Origin: an uncultured Lachnospiraceae bacterium | Lineage (GTDB): Bacteria; Bacillota; Clostridia; Lachnospirales; Lachnospiraceae | Reading direction: 5' to 3' | NCBI GenBank assembly: GCA_948473115.1 | Contig: CAOKWI010000046.1 | Location: forward strand, 1-35,736 | Length of the DNA: 35,736 nt | Part shown: positions 1 through 9,021 of the stretch, in pieces | How positions within the stretch are numbered: the stretch's first letter is position 1 | Layout of the letters: each line of letters starts with the position of its first letter | Notes under the pieces: generated by a model | Database searches by the model: none | What the model was told of the DNA's origin: nothing | What the model saw: only the letters and a program-made list of their open reading frames with translations | Position numbers and translations under genes: made by a program

Positions 1-180
1 CCGCTAAGACCGCCCCCCAAAGTCCGCCTAGGGCAGGACAGCACGTCGCCGCCTGCCTTTCCGCAATCTATAATTATTTAAGGCAGATGACCGTGTTTGC
101 ATGGACAAAAAGCCGCTATATCTTTTCTTGGCATATATCGTGTCAACCAAGATCCAATGAAACTCAAAATATTTCTACAG

Positions 181-196
181 GTGGAAATATTTCCAC
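181..196. promoter_or_regulatory. 16-bp perfect palindrome, possible operator
   Basis: The sequence GTGGAAATATTTCCAC reads the same on both strands. It sits in an AT-rich stretch with no gene on either side in view. A perfect 16-bp dyad like this suits a dimeric repressor site, but no regulator is linked to it here and the gene it might control lies to the left of the window or far downstream. The palindrome is seen; the function is a guess. Confidence 0.3.
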
Positions 197-303
197 TTAT
201 ATGATTACAGTATTCTTAAAATCGGCTCTAAATAGTTACTGCGATTATGCAATATAATGAGGGATCGATTTATATACATTAAAACTTGCAGGAAACAGGT
301 GCA

Positions 304-445
304 GGGGAGGCAGGGGTACTTTCTGCGCCGTGAGTGAGATGTGGAGAGGAGACTCCGTCGATGCTCGTCCAATGGCGAGCATTGACGTGCATGAGGCTCA
401 TCGGAACGCCTATCGAGCCGCCGCAGAAAGTACCCCTGCCTCCCC
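304..445. repeat. Large branched inverted-repeat element
   Basis: Bases 304-327 and 422-445 form a perfect 24-bp inverted repeat around a 94-base interior. Inside lies a second hairpin, 356-367 pairing with 376-387 (12 pairs, one G-T). The whole would fold as a long stem with at least one inner arm, as DNA cruciform or as RNA. No open reading frame in it looks real. It could be a small non-autonomous palindromic mobile element, a structured RNA, or a msr-msd-like RNA; no reverse transcriptase or transposase is in the window to decide. Confidence 0.55.
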
Positions 446-532
446 CGCGCCGTCCCCTTTGCCACTAAGCAAGCAGCCTGGCATCACCGGGGCTGAACTG
501 CTATTATTTTGGTCTTCAATTTTATACTTCTA

Positions 533-561
533 TAGAAAAATGCTTCTTTACATGATAAGAT
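533..561 (+). promoter_or_regulatory. Probable sigma-A promoter upstream of the helicase gene
   Basis: TAGAAA at 533-538 and TAAGAT at 556-561 are separated by 17 bases, a vegetative promoter layout. The block around the -10 (catgataagatat) is nearly the same as the one in front of the flavodoxin gene at 7578-7590. It lies about 100 bases before the helicase start. Confidence 0.4.
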
Positions 562-666
562 ATAGAAGTAAAGTCAGTCGCACATGACCATGTACATCCG
601 AAGGATCTGCGCAAAGTGTCCGATCATTTCTGCACAGATCCAAACCGAAAAGGGGTTGATTACGCA

Positions 667-2763
667 ATGAATAAGCCTACCAGGGAACAACAGCAGATCA
701 TCGAGGCCACAGAAGGATACGTGCGCTGCGGCGCTGTCCCGGGTTCCGGAAAGACATACTGCATTACCGGCCGCATGGCGTACCTGATCACGGAACTTTA
801 TGTGGATCCGTCATCCATTGTGGCGCTGACGTTTACGAACAAGGCGGCGGCAGGCATGACGCACAGACTGAAAAAGATGATCGGAGACGAGGCCGCCTGT
901 TTTACGGGAACCTTTCATGGATACTGCAATAAAATCCTGAAGGAAGAAATATACCGTCTCTCTTACCCCAGGGCGTTTACCATAGCCGATGTAAGGGGGC
1001 AGACGGATATCATCCGCGAGATTGCGGAGGAGCTTCACCTGTCCTTAAAGGATTTTACGGCAAGGGCTTATCTGGAGGAAATTGCGGAGAGGAAGCTGGC
1101 TGGCGGTTACATTGCCTATATGGCCGGTCCGGATAAAACGAAGCTGCAGGAGAAAATAGCGTCAGCGCAGGATGACATTGAGAAGGTTTATTATAATTTC
1201 CTGATGAAGCAGAGGGATAATTATGTGCTGGATTTCAATGATATCATAGAGTTCACAATCCATATCCTGCAGACATATCCGGATGCCCTTGCAAAATGGC
1301 AGGATAAATGTATGTATATTCTTTGTGACGAATACCAGGATGTGAATGCCAGGCAGGAGCTTTTGCTGAGCCTGCTGAGCGGAAAATACCAGAATCTTAC
1401 GGTGGTGGGGGATGACGACCAGTGCATTTACGGCTGGCGGGGCTCCAGGGTGGAATATATTGTTGACTTTGATAGCAGATATCCCGGGGCAAAAAGCTTT
1501 TACCTGACGGAGAATTTCAGGAGCACGCCGGAAATAGTGGCTGTTGCCAATTCCCTGATTACCGCGAACCAGAACCGTCTGGCAAAGCAGATGGTCTCCA
1601 ACAGACCCTCCGGCAGGAAACCCGTATACAATAACCTGATGACGGAAAAGGATGAGGCGGCCTGGATTGCCGATACCATCCGTATGGCTGTGGATCAGGG
1701 AAAGAAGTATTCAGACCATACCGTCCTGGTCAGGAGTTCGTCCCAGACGAGGGCGTTGGAAGAGGCGTTTATGAAAAAGAAGGCGCCATATAAGATACTG
1801 AGCGGCGCTGAATTTTACGGCTCTGAGGAAATTAAAACCGTGCTGGCGTATCTCAGGATGGTATATGCGATGAATGACCTGGACTTTACCTATACGATCC
1901 AGCGTCCCAGACGGGGATATGGCAGGAAATCCGTGGAGAAGCTGAAGGAATATGCGGTGCAGAGAAACCTCACTTTGATGGAGGCTCTGGGGGAACAGAT
2001 ACAGGGTGGGATGGAGAGCAGACAGCAGGTTATTGATTACTACAATAATATTGCCGGGCTCCATCATACGTATGGGGATTATTCCTGCAAAGAGCTGGTC
2101 AATCTGGTTTTGGATTTCGGCTACAGGAAATGTCTGCAGCAGGACGTGGACCAGACGAAGCTGGACAATGTGTCGGAATTACTGGTCACGGTGGCAGCGC
2201 TGGAGGAGGAGAACCAGGAGATAATTCCTTTGGAGGAGTTGCTGGCTTACTTTGCGCTTTTTACCAGCCAGGACGATGATACGGACCATGACCGTGTCAG
2301 AATCATGACCATTCATACGGCAAAGGGGCTGGAATTTGATACCGTCTTTGTGAATGGGCTGGTAGAGGGGCAGTTCCCAAGCAAGCGTCTGGTCAATGAG
2401 GACGAGCTGGAAGAGGAAAGGCGGCTTCTGTATGTGGCCGTCACAAGGGCGAAGGAGATGCTGTATCTCTCAGGCTATGAGGTGAAGGCAGGATCCTTTA
2501 CCGCCAGGCAGTCAAGCTTCCTGGGGGATATAGATGTTGATTTGCTGGACTGCATTGACAACAGTAAAATAGAAAAGGGATATGCCACGCCGGCCATGCG
2601 GCCCAAGGCACGGCTTGCGGTGGGGGATGAAGTATTGCATAAGGGCTTTGGGGAAGGCATTGTCACCGGGGTGGATGAGAAGACACAGACTTATGAAATC
2701 AAATTCCAAGCCATCGGACAGCCGAGGCGGATTCAGTTCAGGGCGGGGCTTATAAAGCTGTGA
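667..2763 (+). CDS. UvrD/Rep/PcrA-type 3'-5' DNA helicase
   Basis: A superfamily 1A ATP-dependent helicase of 698 residues that should unwind DNA in repair or replication restart. Motifs in order: a Q-motif (TREQQQII), Walker A (GAVPGSGKT), GTFHGYC, Walker B (CDEYQD), VVGDDDQCIYGWRGS, TENFRST, IMTIHTAKGLEFD and the motif VI stretch YVAVTRAKE. The last 60 residues (VGDEVLHKGFGEGIVTGV and on) resemble the Tudor-like C-terminal domain of PcrA/UvrD. I chose ATG 667, with AGGGG at 651-655, over an in-frame GTG at 616. It heads a DNA-repair run with the glycosylase and addB. The last codons and the stop are part of a 69-bp tandem repeat that runs on into the spacer. It may be a second UvrD-like helicase beside the main PcrA, so no symbol is given. 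Confidence 0.93.
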   Translation: MNKPTREQQQIIEATEGYVRCGAVPGSGKTYCITGRMAYLITELYVDPSSIVALTFTNKAAAGMTHRLKKMIGDEAACFTGTFHGYCNKILKEEIYRLSYPRAFTIADVRGQTDIIREIAEELHLSLKDFTARAYLEEIAERKLAGGYIAYMAGPDKTKLQEKIASAQDDIEKVYYNFLMKQRDNYVLDFNDIIEFTIHILQTYPDALAKWQDKCMYILCDEYQDVNARQELLLSLLSGKYQNLTVVGDDDQCIYGWRGSRVEYIVDFDSRYPGAKSFYLTENFRSTPEIVAVANSLITANQNRLAKQMVSNRPSGRKPVYNNLMTEKDEAAWIADTIRMAVDQGKKYSDHTVLVRSSSQTRALEEAFMKKKAPYKILSGAEFYGSEEIKTVLAYLRMVYAMNDLDFTYTIQRPRRGYGRKSVEKLKEYAVQRNLTLMEALGEQIQGGMESRQQVIDYYNNIAGLHHTYGDYSCKELVNLVLDFGYRKCLQQDVDQTKLDNVSELLVTVAALEEENQEIIPLEELLAYFALFTSQDDDTDHDRVRIMTIHTAKGLEFDTVFVNGLVEGQFPSKRLVNEDELEEERRLLYVAVTRAKEMLYLSGYEVKAGSFTARQSSFLGDIDVDLLDCIDNSKIEKGYATPAMRPKARLAVGDEVLHKGFGEGIVTGVDEKTQTYEIKFQAIGQPRRIQFRAGLIKL

Positions 2764-2905
2764 CAGGGAGGAGCCGGTCTGCTGCAAAATACCGCTTGGA
2801 TTCGGTTCAGGGCGGGGCTTATAAAGCTGTGACGGGGAGGAGCCGGTCTGCTGCAAAATACCGCTTGGATTCAGTTCAGGGCGGGACTCATAAAGCTGTG
2901 ACGGG
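2731..2905 (+). repeat. 69-bp tandem repeat over the helicase gene 3' end
   Basis: Units start at 2731, 2800 and 2869, exactly 69 bases apart; the third is partial and ends near 2905. The first copy carries the last ten helicase codons and its TGA; later copies repeat that coding end as non-coding DNA. The copies differ at only a few bases, so the expansion is recent. Only the first is translated in the helicase frame because each full unit carries the stop. Confidence 0.9.
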
Positions 2906-2919
2906 GAAGGAGAAACGGT

Positions 2920-3564
2920 ATGCCGGAGAAGAGACGGCTGGGAAGGAAATTTTTTGCGAGGGACGGAATTACGGTTGCCCGGGAACTGCTGGGGAAAACA
3001 TTGGTCCACAGGACGCCTCTGGGAACGGTTCGGGGGATCCTGACGGAGGTGGAAAGCTATATGGGTGAGACGGACAAGGGCTCCCACACATACGGCGGCA
3101 GGCGCACAGCCCGTACGGAGCCCATGTACCATCAGGGGGGCACGTCCTATGTCTATCTGATCTACGGCATGTACAGCTGCATGAATATCGCCGCCATGAC
3201 GGAAGGCAATCCCCAGGCGGTGCTGCTTCGGAGCGTCATTCCCGCAGACCGGGAATCAGGGCAGATCATGCTGCAGCTGCGCCTGGAGGAACTGAACAGG
3301 AGGCAGCGAAGGCGGGAAAAGGAACCGTACACCCTGGAGCGCTGCCCCGCCTCCCTCAAGAAACACCTGGCGGACGGGCCGGGGAAGCTGTGTATGGCCA
3401 TGCATATCACCGCGGCCGACAATGACATCGATATGGTGGAAAGTCCAGACTTTTATGTGACAGAGGGGATGGAGGTCAAGCCCTCGCAGATCCATGCGGG
3501 AAAGCGGATCGGCATCGACTATGCGGAGGAAGCCGCGGATTATCTTTGGAGATTCTATTTATGA
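2920..3564 (+). CDS. mpg: DNA-3-methyladenine glycosylase (Aag/MPG family)
   Basis: A 214-residue base-excision glycosylase that removes 3-alkylated purines, and in this family often hypoxanthine or ethenoadenine, from DNA. It shows the Aag/MPG pattern: FFARDGITVARELLGKTLVH near the start, then TEVESYMGETDKGSH with the glutamate expected to activate water, and SYVYLIYGMYSCMNI. The length is normal for bacterial members. ATG 2920 has a GGAAGG-type ribosome binding site about ten bases upstream, just past the 69-bp repeats. Its TGA overlaps the ATG of addB (ATGA at 3561-3564), so the two are almost certainly translationally coupled, tying alkylation repair to double-strand-break processing. Confidence 0.93.
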   Translation: MPEKRRLGRKFFARDGITVARELLGKTLVHRTPLGTVRGILTEVESYMGETDKGSHTYGGRRTARTEPMYHQGGTSYVYLIYGMYSCMNIAAMTEGNPQAVLLRSVIPADRESGQIMLQLRLEELNRRQRRREKEPYTLERCPASLKKHLADGPGKLCMAMHITAADNDIDMVESPDFYVTEGMEVKPSQIHAGKRIGIDYAEEAADYLWRFYL

Positions 3565-6500
3565 GCCTGAAATTTGTGTTCGGACCCTCCGGGTCCGGTA
3601 AGAGCAGACTGATTTACAGCGAGATCACGGAGCGCGCCGGGAAGAATCCCGGGCAGAATTTCCTGATCGTGGTGCCCGACCAGTTTACCATGCAGACCCA
3701 GAAGGAACTTGTGCTGCTGAATGACCGGGGCGGCATTATGAATATAGACGTGCTCAGCTTCGGCAGGCTGAACCACCGCATTATGGAAGAGGTGGGCAGG
3801 GAGGAGATCCCCGTGCTGGACGACACGGGGAAAAGCCTTGTGCTCCAGAAGGTGGCGGCGAACCTGAAAGAGGAACTGCCCGTGCTGGGAAGCTTTCTGC
3901 ACAGGCAGGGCTACATCCACGAGGTCAAGAGCGCCATCTCGGAATTTATGCAGTACGGGATCGGCACGGAGGATGTGTCAAAGCTGATCGCATACGCAGG
4001 AAAGCGCGGGGCGCTGGCGGGAAAGCTGAAGGATCTGGAAACCCTGTATAAAGGTTTCACGGAGTATATCAAGGACAACTTCATCACCACGGAAGAGACC
4101 CTGGATGTGCTGCGCAGATCCCTGCATAAATCGAAGCTGCTGCCTGGCAGCGTGGTGGTGTTCGACGGCTTTACCGGCTTTACGCCCATCCAGAACCGGC
4201 TGATCCAGGAACTGATGCAGGTCTGCGGCGAGGTGATCCTGACCGTTACCCTGGGGGAGGGGGAAAATCCCTATGTAAAAGACGGCGAGCAGAAGCTGTT
4301 TTACCTGAGCAAAAAGACGGTGGCGGATCTGGACAGGCTGGCAAGGGAGGCGGGCGTTCCCAGAGGGCAGGACGTATTTATAAACACTTATCATCGCTTT
4401 GAGGAGTCTCCTGCGCTGCGGCATCTGGAACGGAATCTGTTCCGTTATCCCTTTCAGGTTTACGGGGGCGAGCAGTCTGAGATCCGGCTGTTTGAAACCA
4501 CCACACCCAGGGATGAGGTGCACCAGACGGGGCTGAAGATCAGGGAACTGGTCAGGGAGCAGGGGCTTGCCTATCGGGATATCGCAGTGATCATGGGTGA
4601 TCTGGAGGGTTATGCCCCCTATGTGGAGACGGAGTTTGCCCAGATGGAGATTCCCTGCTTTATCGACCGTACCAGGGGGATCGCCCTGAATCCCATGATT
4701 GAGTATATCAAGAGCGCGCTGGAGCTGTTCGAGAAGAACTTTACCTATGAGGCAGTGTTTCACTACCTGCGCAGCGGCATGGCCGATCTGGAGCGGGGAG
4801 AGATCGACGAGCTGGAAAATTATGTGATCCGCACGGGAATCAAAGGATACCGCAGCTACAGCCGCCTTTTTACCCATAAGGCGGAAAAAGCGGGGAAGGA
4901 CGAGGAGACCCTGGGGCGGATCAACCGTCTGAGGGAACAGATGATGGCGCAGCTTTCCCCGCTTGTGATGAAAAAGGAAAGCAGGGTAAAGGACTATATT
5001 GACGGGCTCTATGACTTCCTGGTGCAGAATGAGGTACAGAATAAGCTGGTCGCCTACGAGCGGCGGTTTGAGGAGCAGGGGCAGCTGTCCCGTGCCCGGG
5101 AGTACGCCCAGATTTACCGCCTGGTCATGGAACTGCTGGACCAGATCTATGAACTGCTGGGGGAGGAGGTCATTCCCCTGGCGGAGTTTAAGGAGATCCT
5201 GGAAGCGGGCTTCGGGGAGATCCAGGTGGGCACCATTCCCCAGAACGTGGACAGAGTGGTAGTGGGGGATATGGAGCGCACCCGCCTGAAACAGGTGAAA
5301 GCGCTCTTTTTCCTGGGGGTAAATGACGGGAATATTCCCAAGAATGCCTCCAAGGGAGGGATCATCTCCGACATGGACAGGGAGTTCCTGCGGGAATCGG
5401 AACTGGAGCTTGCCCCCAGCCCCAGGCAGCAGATGTATATTCAGAGACTCTACCTGTACCTAAATATGACCAAGCCATCGGAATGGCTTTATCTGTCTTA
5501 CTCCAAGGTGAACAGCTCCGGAAAATCGCTGCGTCCCGCGTATCTGATCGACACGGTGAGAAAGCTGTTTCCGGGGATGGCGGTGGAATATCCCCAGCTT
5601 CGCCCCATCCTGGAGCAGATTGTCACGCCGGCGGAGGGAACGGGCTATCTGGCGGAGGGACTGCGGGAGTATGTGTCGGGGACGCTGTCCCGGGAAAGGA
5701 CACAGGAATTTTATACCTTATACCGGGTCTACGGGGAGGAGGCGCTGGCGGGGAAGAGGAATTTCCTGACAGATGCCGCTTTCCGGCGGTATCAGGAGTC
5801 GGGGCTGTCGGCGGCAGTGGCAAGGGCGCTGTACGGGAAACACCTGGAGAACAGCGTAACCCGCCTGGAAACCTATGCCGCCTGCGCGTACCGCCACTTT
5901 CTACAGTTTGGCCTTGCCTTAAAGGAACGGCAGGAGTTTTCCTTTGAAAATGTGGATATGGGAAATGTGTATCACGCGGTCCTGGAAACCTTTGCGGCGA
6001 AGCTTTCGGAGAATGGTTACACCTGGTTTGACTTTCCCCGGGAATTTGGCGCGCAGACCGTGCGTGAGGCGCTGGAGGCCTACGCGGCCACCTATGGGGA
6101 CACGGTGCTCTACAGCAGCGCCCGGAATGAATATGCCCTCACCCGCATGGGGCGGATCCTGACCCGGACGGTGCTGACTCTGCAGAGGCAGCTGAAAAAA
6201 GGGAGTTTCATGCCAGATGCCTATGAACTTTCCTTCCAGTACGCGGATCATCTGGACAGTGTGGACATTGCCCTCTCCGAACAGGAGCGGATGCATCTGC
6301 AGGGGCGGATCGACCGGATTGATGTGTCGGAGGATGAGGAGCATATTTACGTCAAGGTGATCGATTATAAATCCGGAAATAAAAGGTTTGACCTGGCGGC
6401 ATTATACTACGGATTGCAGCTGCAGCTGGTGGTCTATATGAACACGGCGCTGGAGCTGGAGGCAAAGAAGCACCCCGGCAAGGAGGCGGTTCCCGCGGCG

Positions 6501-6974
6501 CTGCTGTACTACCATATTGAGGATCCTTCCGTGGAAACGCCCGTGGAGCTGGCAACCGAGGAACTGGAGGAGCAGCTTGCCAGACAGCTTCGCATGCACG
6601 GCGTGGTCAATGCTTCCCCGGACATCATAGAGCGGCTGGACAGGTACATGGCGGATAAATCGGATGTGATACCGGTGGAGAGGAAAAAGGACGGCAGTTA
6701 TTCCGCCAGATCCTCCGTGATGAGCGGGGAGGAGTTAAAGCTGGTGTCCGATTATGTGAGCAGGAAGATCGCCGGGATCGGCAGGGAGATCCTGCAGGGG
6801 AATATCTCACTGAACCCCTATGAGCGGGGAGCGGAGGAGGCGTGTACCTACTGTGCGTACCGGAAGGTCTGCGGGTTTGAGACCAGTATGCCGGGGTGCA
6901 GCAGGCGGAAGCTGGAAGAACTGGACAAGGAGGAGATCCTGGCAAGGATGGCGGAAGACGGAGGAACTGGATAA
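3561..6974 (+). CDS. addB: AddB, ATP-dependent helicase/nuclease subunit B
   Basis: An 1137-residue subunit of AddAB, the Gram-positive counterpart of RecBCD, which resects double-strand ends and responds to Chi. Residues 8-15 (GPSGSGKS) are a Walker A loop. The C-terminal nuclease has GRIDRID and VIDYKSG (Asp935, Lys937). Cys775, Cys1095, Cys1098 and Cys1104 fit the C-xn-CxxCx5C iron-sulfur signature of AddB, which pins the DNA end. ATG 3561 overlaps the glycosylase stop and has GGAG nine bases upstream; it is preferred to the in-frame TTG at 3546. Usually addA follows directly. Here it lies 2 kb on, behind a reverse-strand pseudogene and two unrelated genes. Confidence 0.97.
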   Translation: MSLKFVFGPSGSGKSRLIYSEITERAGKNPGQNFLIVVPDQFTMQTQKELVLLNDRGGIMNIDVLSFGRLNHRIMEEVGREEIPVLDDTGKSLVLQKVAANLKEELPVLGSFLHRQGYIHEVKSAISEFMQYGIGTEDVSKLIAYAGKRGALAGKLKDLETLYKGFTEYIKDNFITTEETLDVLRRSLHKSKLLPGSVVVFDGFTGFTPIQNRLIQELMQVCGEVILTVTLGEGENPYVKDGEQKLFYLSKKTVADLDRLAREAGVPRGQDVFINTYHRFEESPALRHLERNLFRYPFQVYGGEQSEIRLFETTTPRDEVHQTGLKIRELVREQGLAYRDIAVIMGDLEGYAPYVETEFAQMEIPCFIDRTRGIALNPMIEYIKSALELFEKNFTYEAVFHYLRSGMADLERGEIDELENYVIRTGIKGYRSYSRLFTHKAEKAGKDEETLGRINRLREQMMAQLSPLVMKKESRVKDYIDGLYDFLVQNEVQNKLVAYERRFEEQGQLSRAREYAQIYRLVMELLDQIYELLGEEVIPLAEFKEILEAGFGEIQVGTIPQNVDRVVVGDMERTRLKQVKALFFLGVNDGNIPKNASKGGIISDMDREFLRESELELAPSPRQQMYIQRLYLYLNMTKPSEWLYLSYSKVNSSGKSLRPAYLIDTVRKLFPGMAVEYPQLRPILEQIVTPAEGTGYLAEGLREYVSGTLSRERTQEFYTLYRVYGEEALAGKRNFLTDAAFRRYQESGLSAAVARALYGKHLENSVTRLETYAACAYRHFLQFGLALKERQEFSFENVDMGNVYHAVLETFAAKLSENGYTWFDFPREFGAQTVREALEAYAATYGDTVLYSSARNEYALTRMGRILTRTVLTLQRQLKKGSFMPDAYELSFQYADHLDSVDIALSEQERMHLQGRIDRIDVSEDEEHIYVKVIDYKSGNKRFDLAALYYGLQLQLVVYMNTALELEAKKHPGKEAVPAALLYYHIEDPSVETPVELATEELEEQLARQLRMHGVVNASPDIIERLDRYMADKSDVIPVERKKDGSYSARSSVMSGEELKLVSDYVSRKIAGIGREILQGNISLNPYERGAEEACTYCAYRKVCGFETSMPGCSRRKLEELDKEEILARMAEDGGTG

Positions 6975-7000
6975 GTCCGTTTTCCTGCCTGCGGTCTCAG

Positions 7001-7531
7001 TCATATTTCGTTACAGAGATCCAATATGTCCCGGATATGAGCCATATTTTTACTGCCTATATTGATCCCGTCCACGCTGTTCAGGGCCAAGGAGACCATT
7101 TCCTCCAGCGAGGCTTCCCAGAAGCCCTTCCCGCAGTTCAAGGGCATACTGCCGATCACTTTCAGTCCTGCCTTATGTGCCGCTTCGATCAGGGAAAGCG
7201 TTTCTTCCCCATAGGGCTGGTTCTGTACCGTGGCAGCAAAAGGGTATTTCATATTGTAAGGAATCTACAGGTATTTGACCGGATTTAAGCCTCTCGTGAT
7301 ATCCCCAAACAAAAGCCCTGCCTTTGACGAGATAAAGACGTTCTCCCTCCTGGTCTCGCCCACATCCTTTTCCGAGCGCATTCCCCTGTAATGGATCGCC
7401 GTGTCAATGGACGTAACTCCATGTTTCACCGCGAACGCTATGGCTTCTGTATATTGCCTGGAATCTTCCTCTGAAAAAGGGCCGAGATGCGTGCCTAATC
7501 CTATCCTTGAGTTGACTAAATCAGTGACTCC
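7001..7531 (-). pseudogene. Decayed aldo/keto reductase
   Basis: Reading leftwards from about 7531, one frame encodes an aldo/keto reductase start (TDLVNSRIGLGTHLGPF, then SIDTAIHYRGMRSEKDVG with the HYRG tyrosine) down to GLNPVKYL. It is then cut by TAG at 7265-7267. The same frame goes on with a C-terminal part (ATVQNQPYGEETLSLIEAAHKAG to GINIGSKNMAHIRDILDL). There is no start codon before the conserved beginning. The total is about 175 codons, roughly half the family length, so the middle of the barrel is probably deleted. An 83-codon ORF from ATG 7252 remains but would not make an active enzyme. It opposes its neighbours and lies between addB and addA. Confidence 0.85.
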
Positions 7532-7558
7532 TTAGGAAATTTGCGGGAGAACGGCAGA

Positions 7559-7587
7559 TTGAAAGTATGATCAATTCATGATAAGAT
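7559..7587 (+). promoter_or_regulatory. Probable sigma-A promoter for the flavodoxin gene
   Basis: TTGAAA at 7559-7564 and TAAGAT at 7582-7587 with a 17-base spacer, about 55 bases before the flavodoxin start. The -10 block resembles that at 553-565. Confidence 0.5.
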
Positions 7588-7641
7588 ATGAAAGTATTTA
7601 AGGAGTTACAGATTTAGCCGATAAGGCAGGAGGCATGTTTT

Positions 7642-8088
7642 ATGAAATCGATTATTATTTATGAATCCACCCATCATGGGAATACAAAAAAGCTTGTGGA
7701 TGCAATTGCAGAAAAGCATAATGTGGAAACTGTCGGCATTGAAAATGCAGGATCCGTAGACCTGTCAGGCTATGATATGGTCGGCCTTGCCGCCGGGATT
7801 GCCTTTGGAAAGTTCTACAGTCGTATGGAGGAATTTGCCGCAAAAATTCCGTCAGGCAGCCGGGTATTTCTTCTCTATACCTGTGGGAATCCAAGCGGCG
7901 GGTATGTAAAGAGCATTACCAGAACGCTTGAGTCTAATGGTGCGAAGGTAGTGGGAAACTATGGCTGTAAGGGTTACGATACCTATGGACCGTTCAAATT
8001 AATCGGCGGCATAGCCAAAGGGCATCCGACCGAGGAGGAGATCCTTGGCGCAGTGTCGTTTTACGGTAAAATAAGCAGGGAAGAATGA
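7642..8088 (+). CDS. Flavodoxin-domain protein
   Basis: A 148-residue cytoplasmic flavoprotein expected to bind FMN and carry low-potential electrons. The start IIIYESTHHGNTKKLVDAIAE contains the T-x-x-G-N-T phosphate-binding loop of flavodoxins, here STHHGNTKK. Further on, YDMVGLAAGIAFGKFYSRM and RVFLLYTCGNPSGGY match the second and third flavin-contact loops. The length is that of a short-chain flavodoxin with nothing fused. AGGAGG at 7628-7633 lies eight bases from ATG 7642. It follows the aldo/keto reductase relic and precedes an alpha/beta hydrolase; together they look like an accessory block placed between addB and addA. The redox partner is not visible. Confidence 0.9.
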   Translation: MKSIIIYESTHHGNTKKLVDAIAEKHNVETVGIENAGSVDLSGYDMVGLAAGIAFGKFYSRMEEFAAKIPSGSRVFLLYTCGNPSGGYVKSITRTLESNGAKVVGNYGCKGYDTYGPFKLIGGIAKGHPTEEEILGAVSFYGKISREE

Positions 8089-8208
8089 AGCGACTGAAAA
8101 AAAGAACGTGTAAGCACACTGGAGGATACTTCTGAAACAATTGAAACTTTCAGGAATGAAAGGGACAATTGCAAAAGGACAATGCCTGATATCCAGGGGA
8201 GTACTGTG

Positions 8209-8895
8209 ATGGACATAGAACATTTTTATATAGAAAAAGGTCAGGGCAGGCCCCTTATCCTGCTGCATGGAAACGGGGAGGACTGTGGCTATTTTCAAAA
8301 GCAGATGGATGAATTTTCCCGCGATTACCATGTGTATGCAATCGATACAAGGGGGCATGGGAAAACGCCAAGAGGCAGCCGCCCCTTTACAATTCGGCAG
8401 TTTTCAGAGGATTTGCTGGGGTTTATGGATGGGCATCGGATAGATCGGGCTCATCTGCTGGGCTTTTCAGATGGCGGGAATATTGCCATGGTCTTTGCAA
8501 TTCGGCATCCTGACCGCGTAGGCCGTCTGATCCTGAACGGGGCAAACCTGAATGCGGACGGCGTAAAACGGACTACCCAGGTTCCCATCGAGATCGGGTA
8601 TAACATTGCGCTGAGGTTTTCTGAAAAAAGTGAGTCGGCCAGACGGAACGCGGAGATGCTGGGGCTGATGGTCAATGATCCCAACGTGGCGCCGGAGGAA
8701 CTTGCGAAGATCAGGTCGAAAACCCTGGTCATTGCCGGGACAAGGGACATGATCAGGGAAGAGCATACAAGATTCATTGCAGCGGGCATTCCGGATTCCG
8801 AACTTATTTTTCTTAAGGGGAATCATTTCATTGCAAACAAAAGAGCAGGGGAGTTTAATCGGGTGGTGATTGATTTCTTGAAAGATCACCGATGA
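8209..8895 (+). CDS. Alpha/beta-fold hydrolase
   Basis: A 228-residue soluble serine hydrolase. It has the oxyanion loop ILLHGNGED, the strand-turn RGHGKTPRGS, a nucleophile elbow GFSDGG (usually G-x-S-x-G), an acid in VIAGTRDMI and a catalytic histidine in LKGNHFIAN, so the triad is complete. The substrate cannot be read from sequence; small esters or lactones are typical of close relatives. ATG 8209 has AGGGGAG seven bases upstream. The in-frame ATG 8182 has AGGA only two bases away and is less likely. It probably shares a transcript with the flavodoxin gene about 120 bases upstream. Confidence 0.88.
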   Translation: MDIEHFYIEKGQGRPLILLHGNGEDCGYFQKQMDEFSRDYHVYAIDTRGHGKTPRGSRPFTIRQFSEDLLGFMDGHRIDRAHLLGFSDGGNIAMVFAIRHPDRVGRLILNGANLNADGVKRTTQVPIEIGYNIALRFSEKSESARRNAEMLGLMVNDPNVAPEELAKIRSKTLVIAGTRDMIREEHTRFIAAGIPDSELIFLKGNHFIANKRAGEFNRVVIDFLKDHR

Positions 8896-9021
8896 TTTGC
8901 AGGGAGAACTTTTTCACACTGGAACCGTAAGATGCCGGGGAAATAGCAGACTAGGGAAGATTCTAAAGGAACTGTGAAGATTAGTTCTTTAACGATCCCT
9001 AAGTATGAGATGGAGAAAAGC

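Noticed and set aside
205..587. Two overlapping frames of about 85 codons on opposite strands
   Set aside because: Both run through the large inverted repeat, have no plausible start site, and match nothing.
616..666. GTG start 17 codons before the helicase ATG
   Set aside because: The added residues are not part of the family pattern; ATG 667 has an AGGGG ribosome binding site.
2731..2905. CRISPR array
   Set aside because: The 69-bp units are direct tandem copies without unique spacers between short repeats.
2512..3132. 206-codon minus-strand frame with repeated residues
   Set aside because: Its repeats simply mirror the 69-bp DNA repeat, and it opposes both the helicase and the glycosylase.
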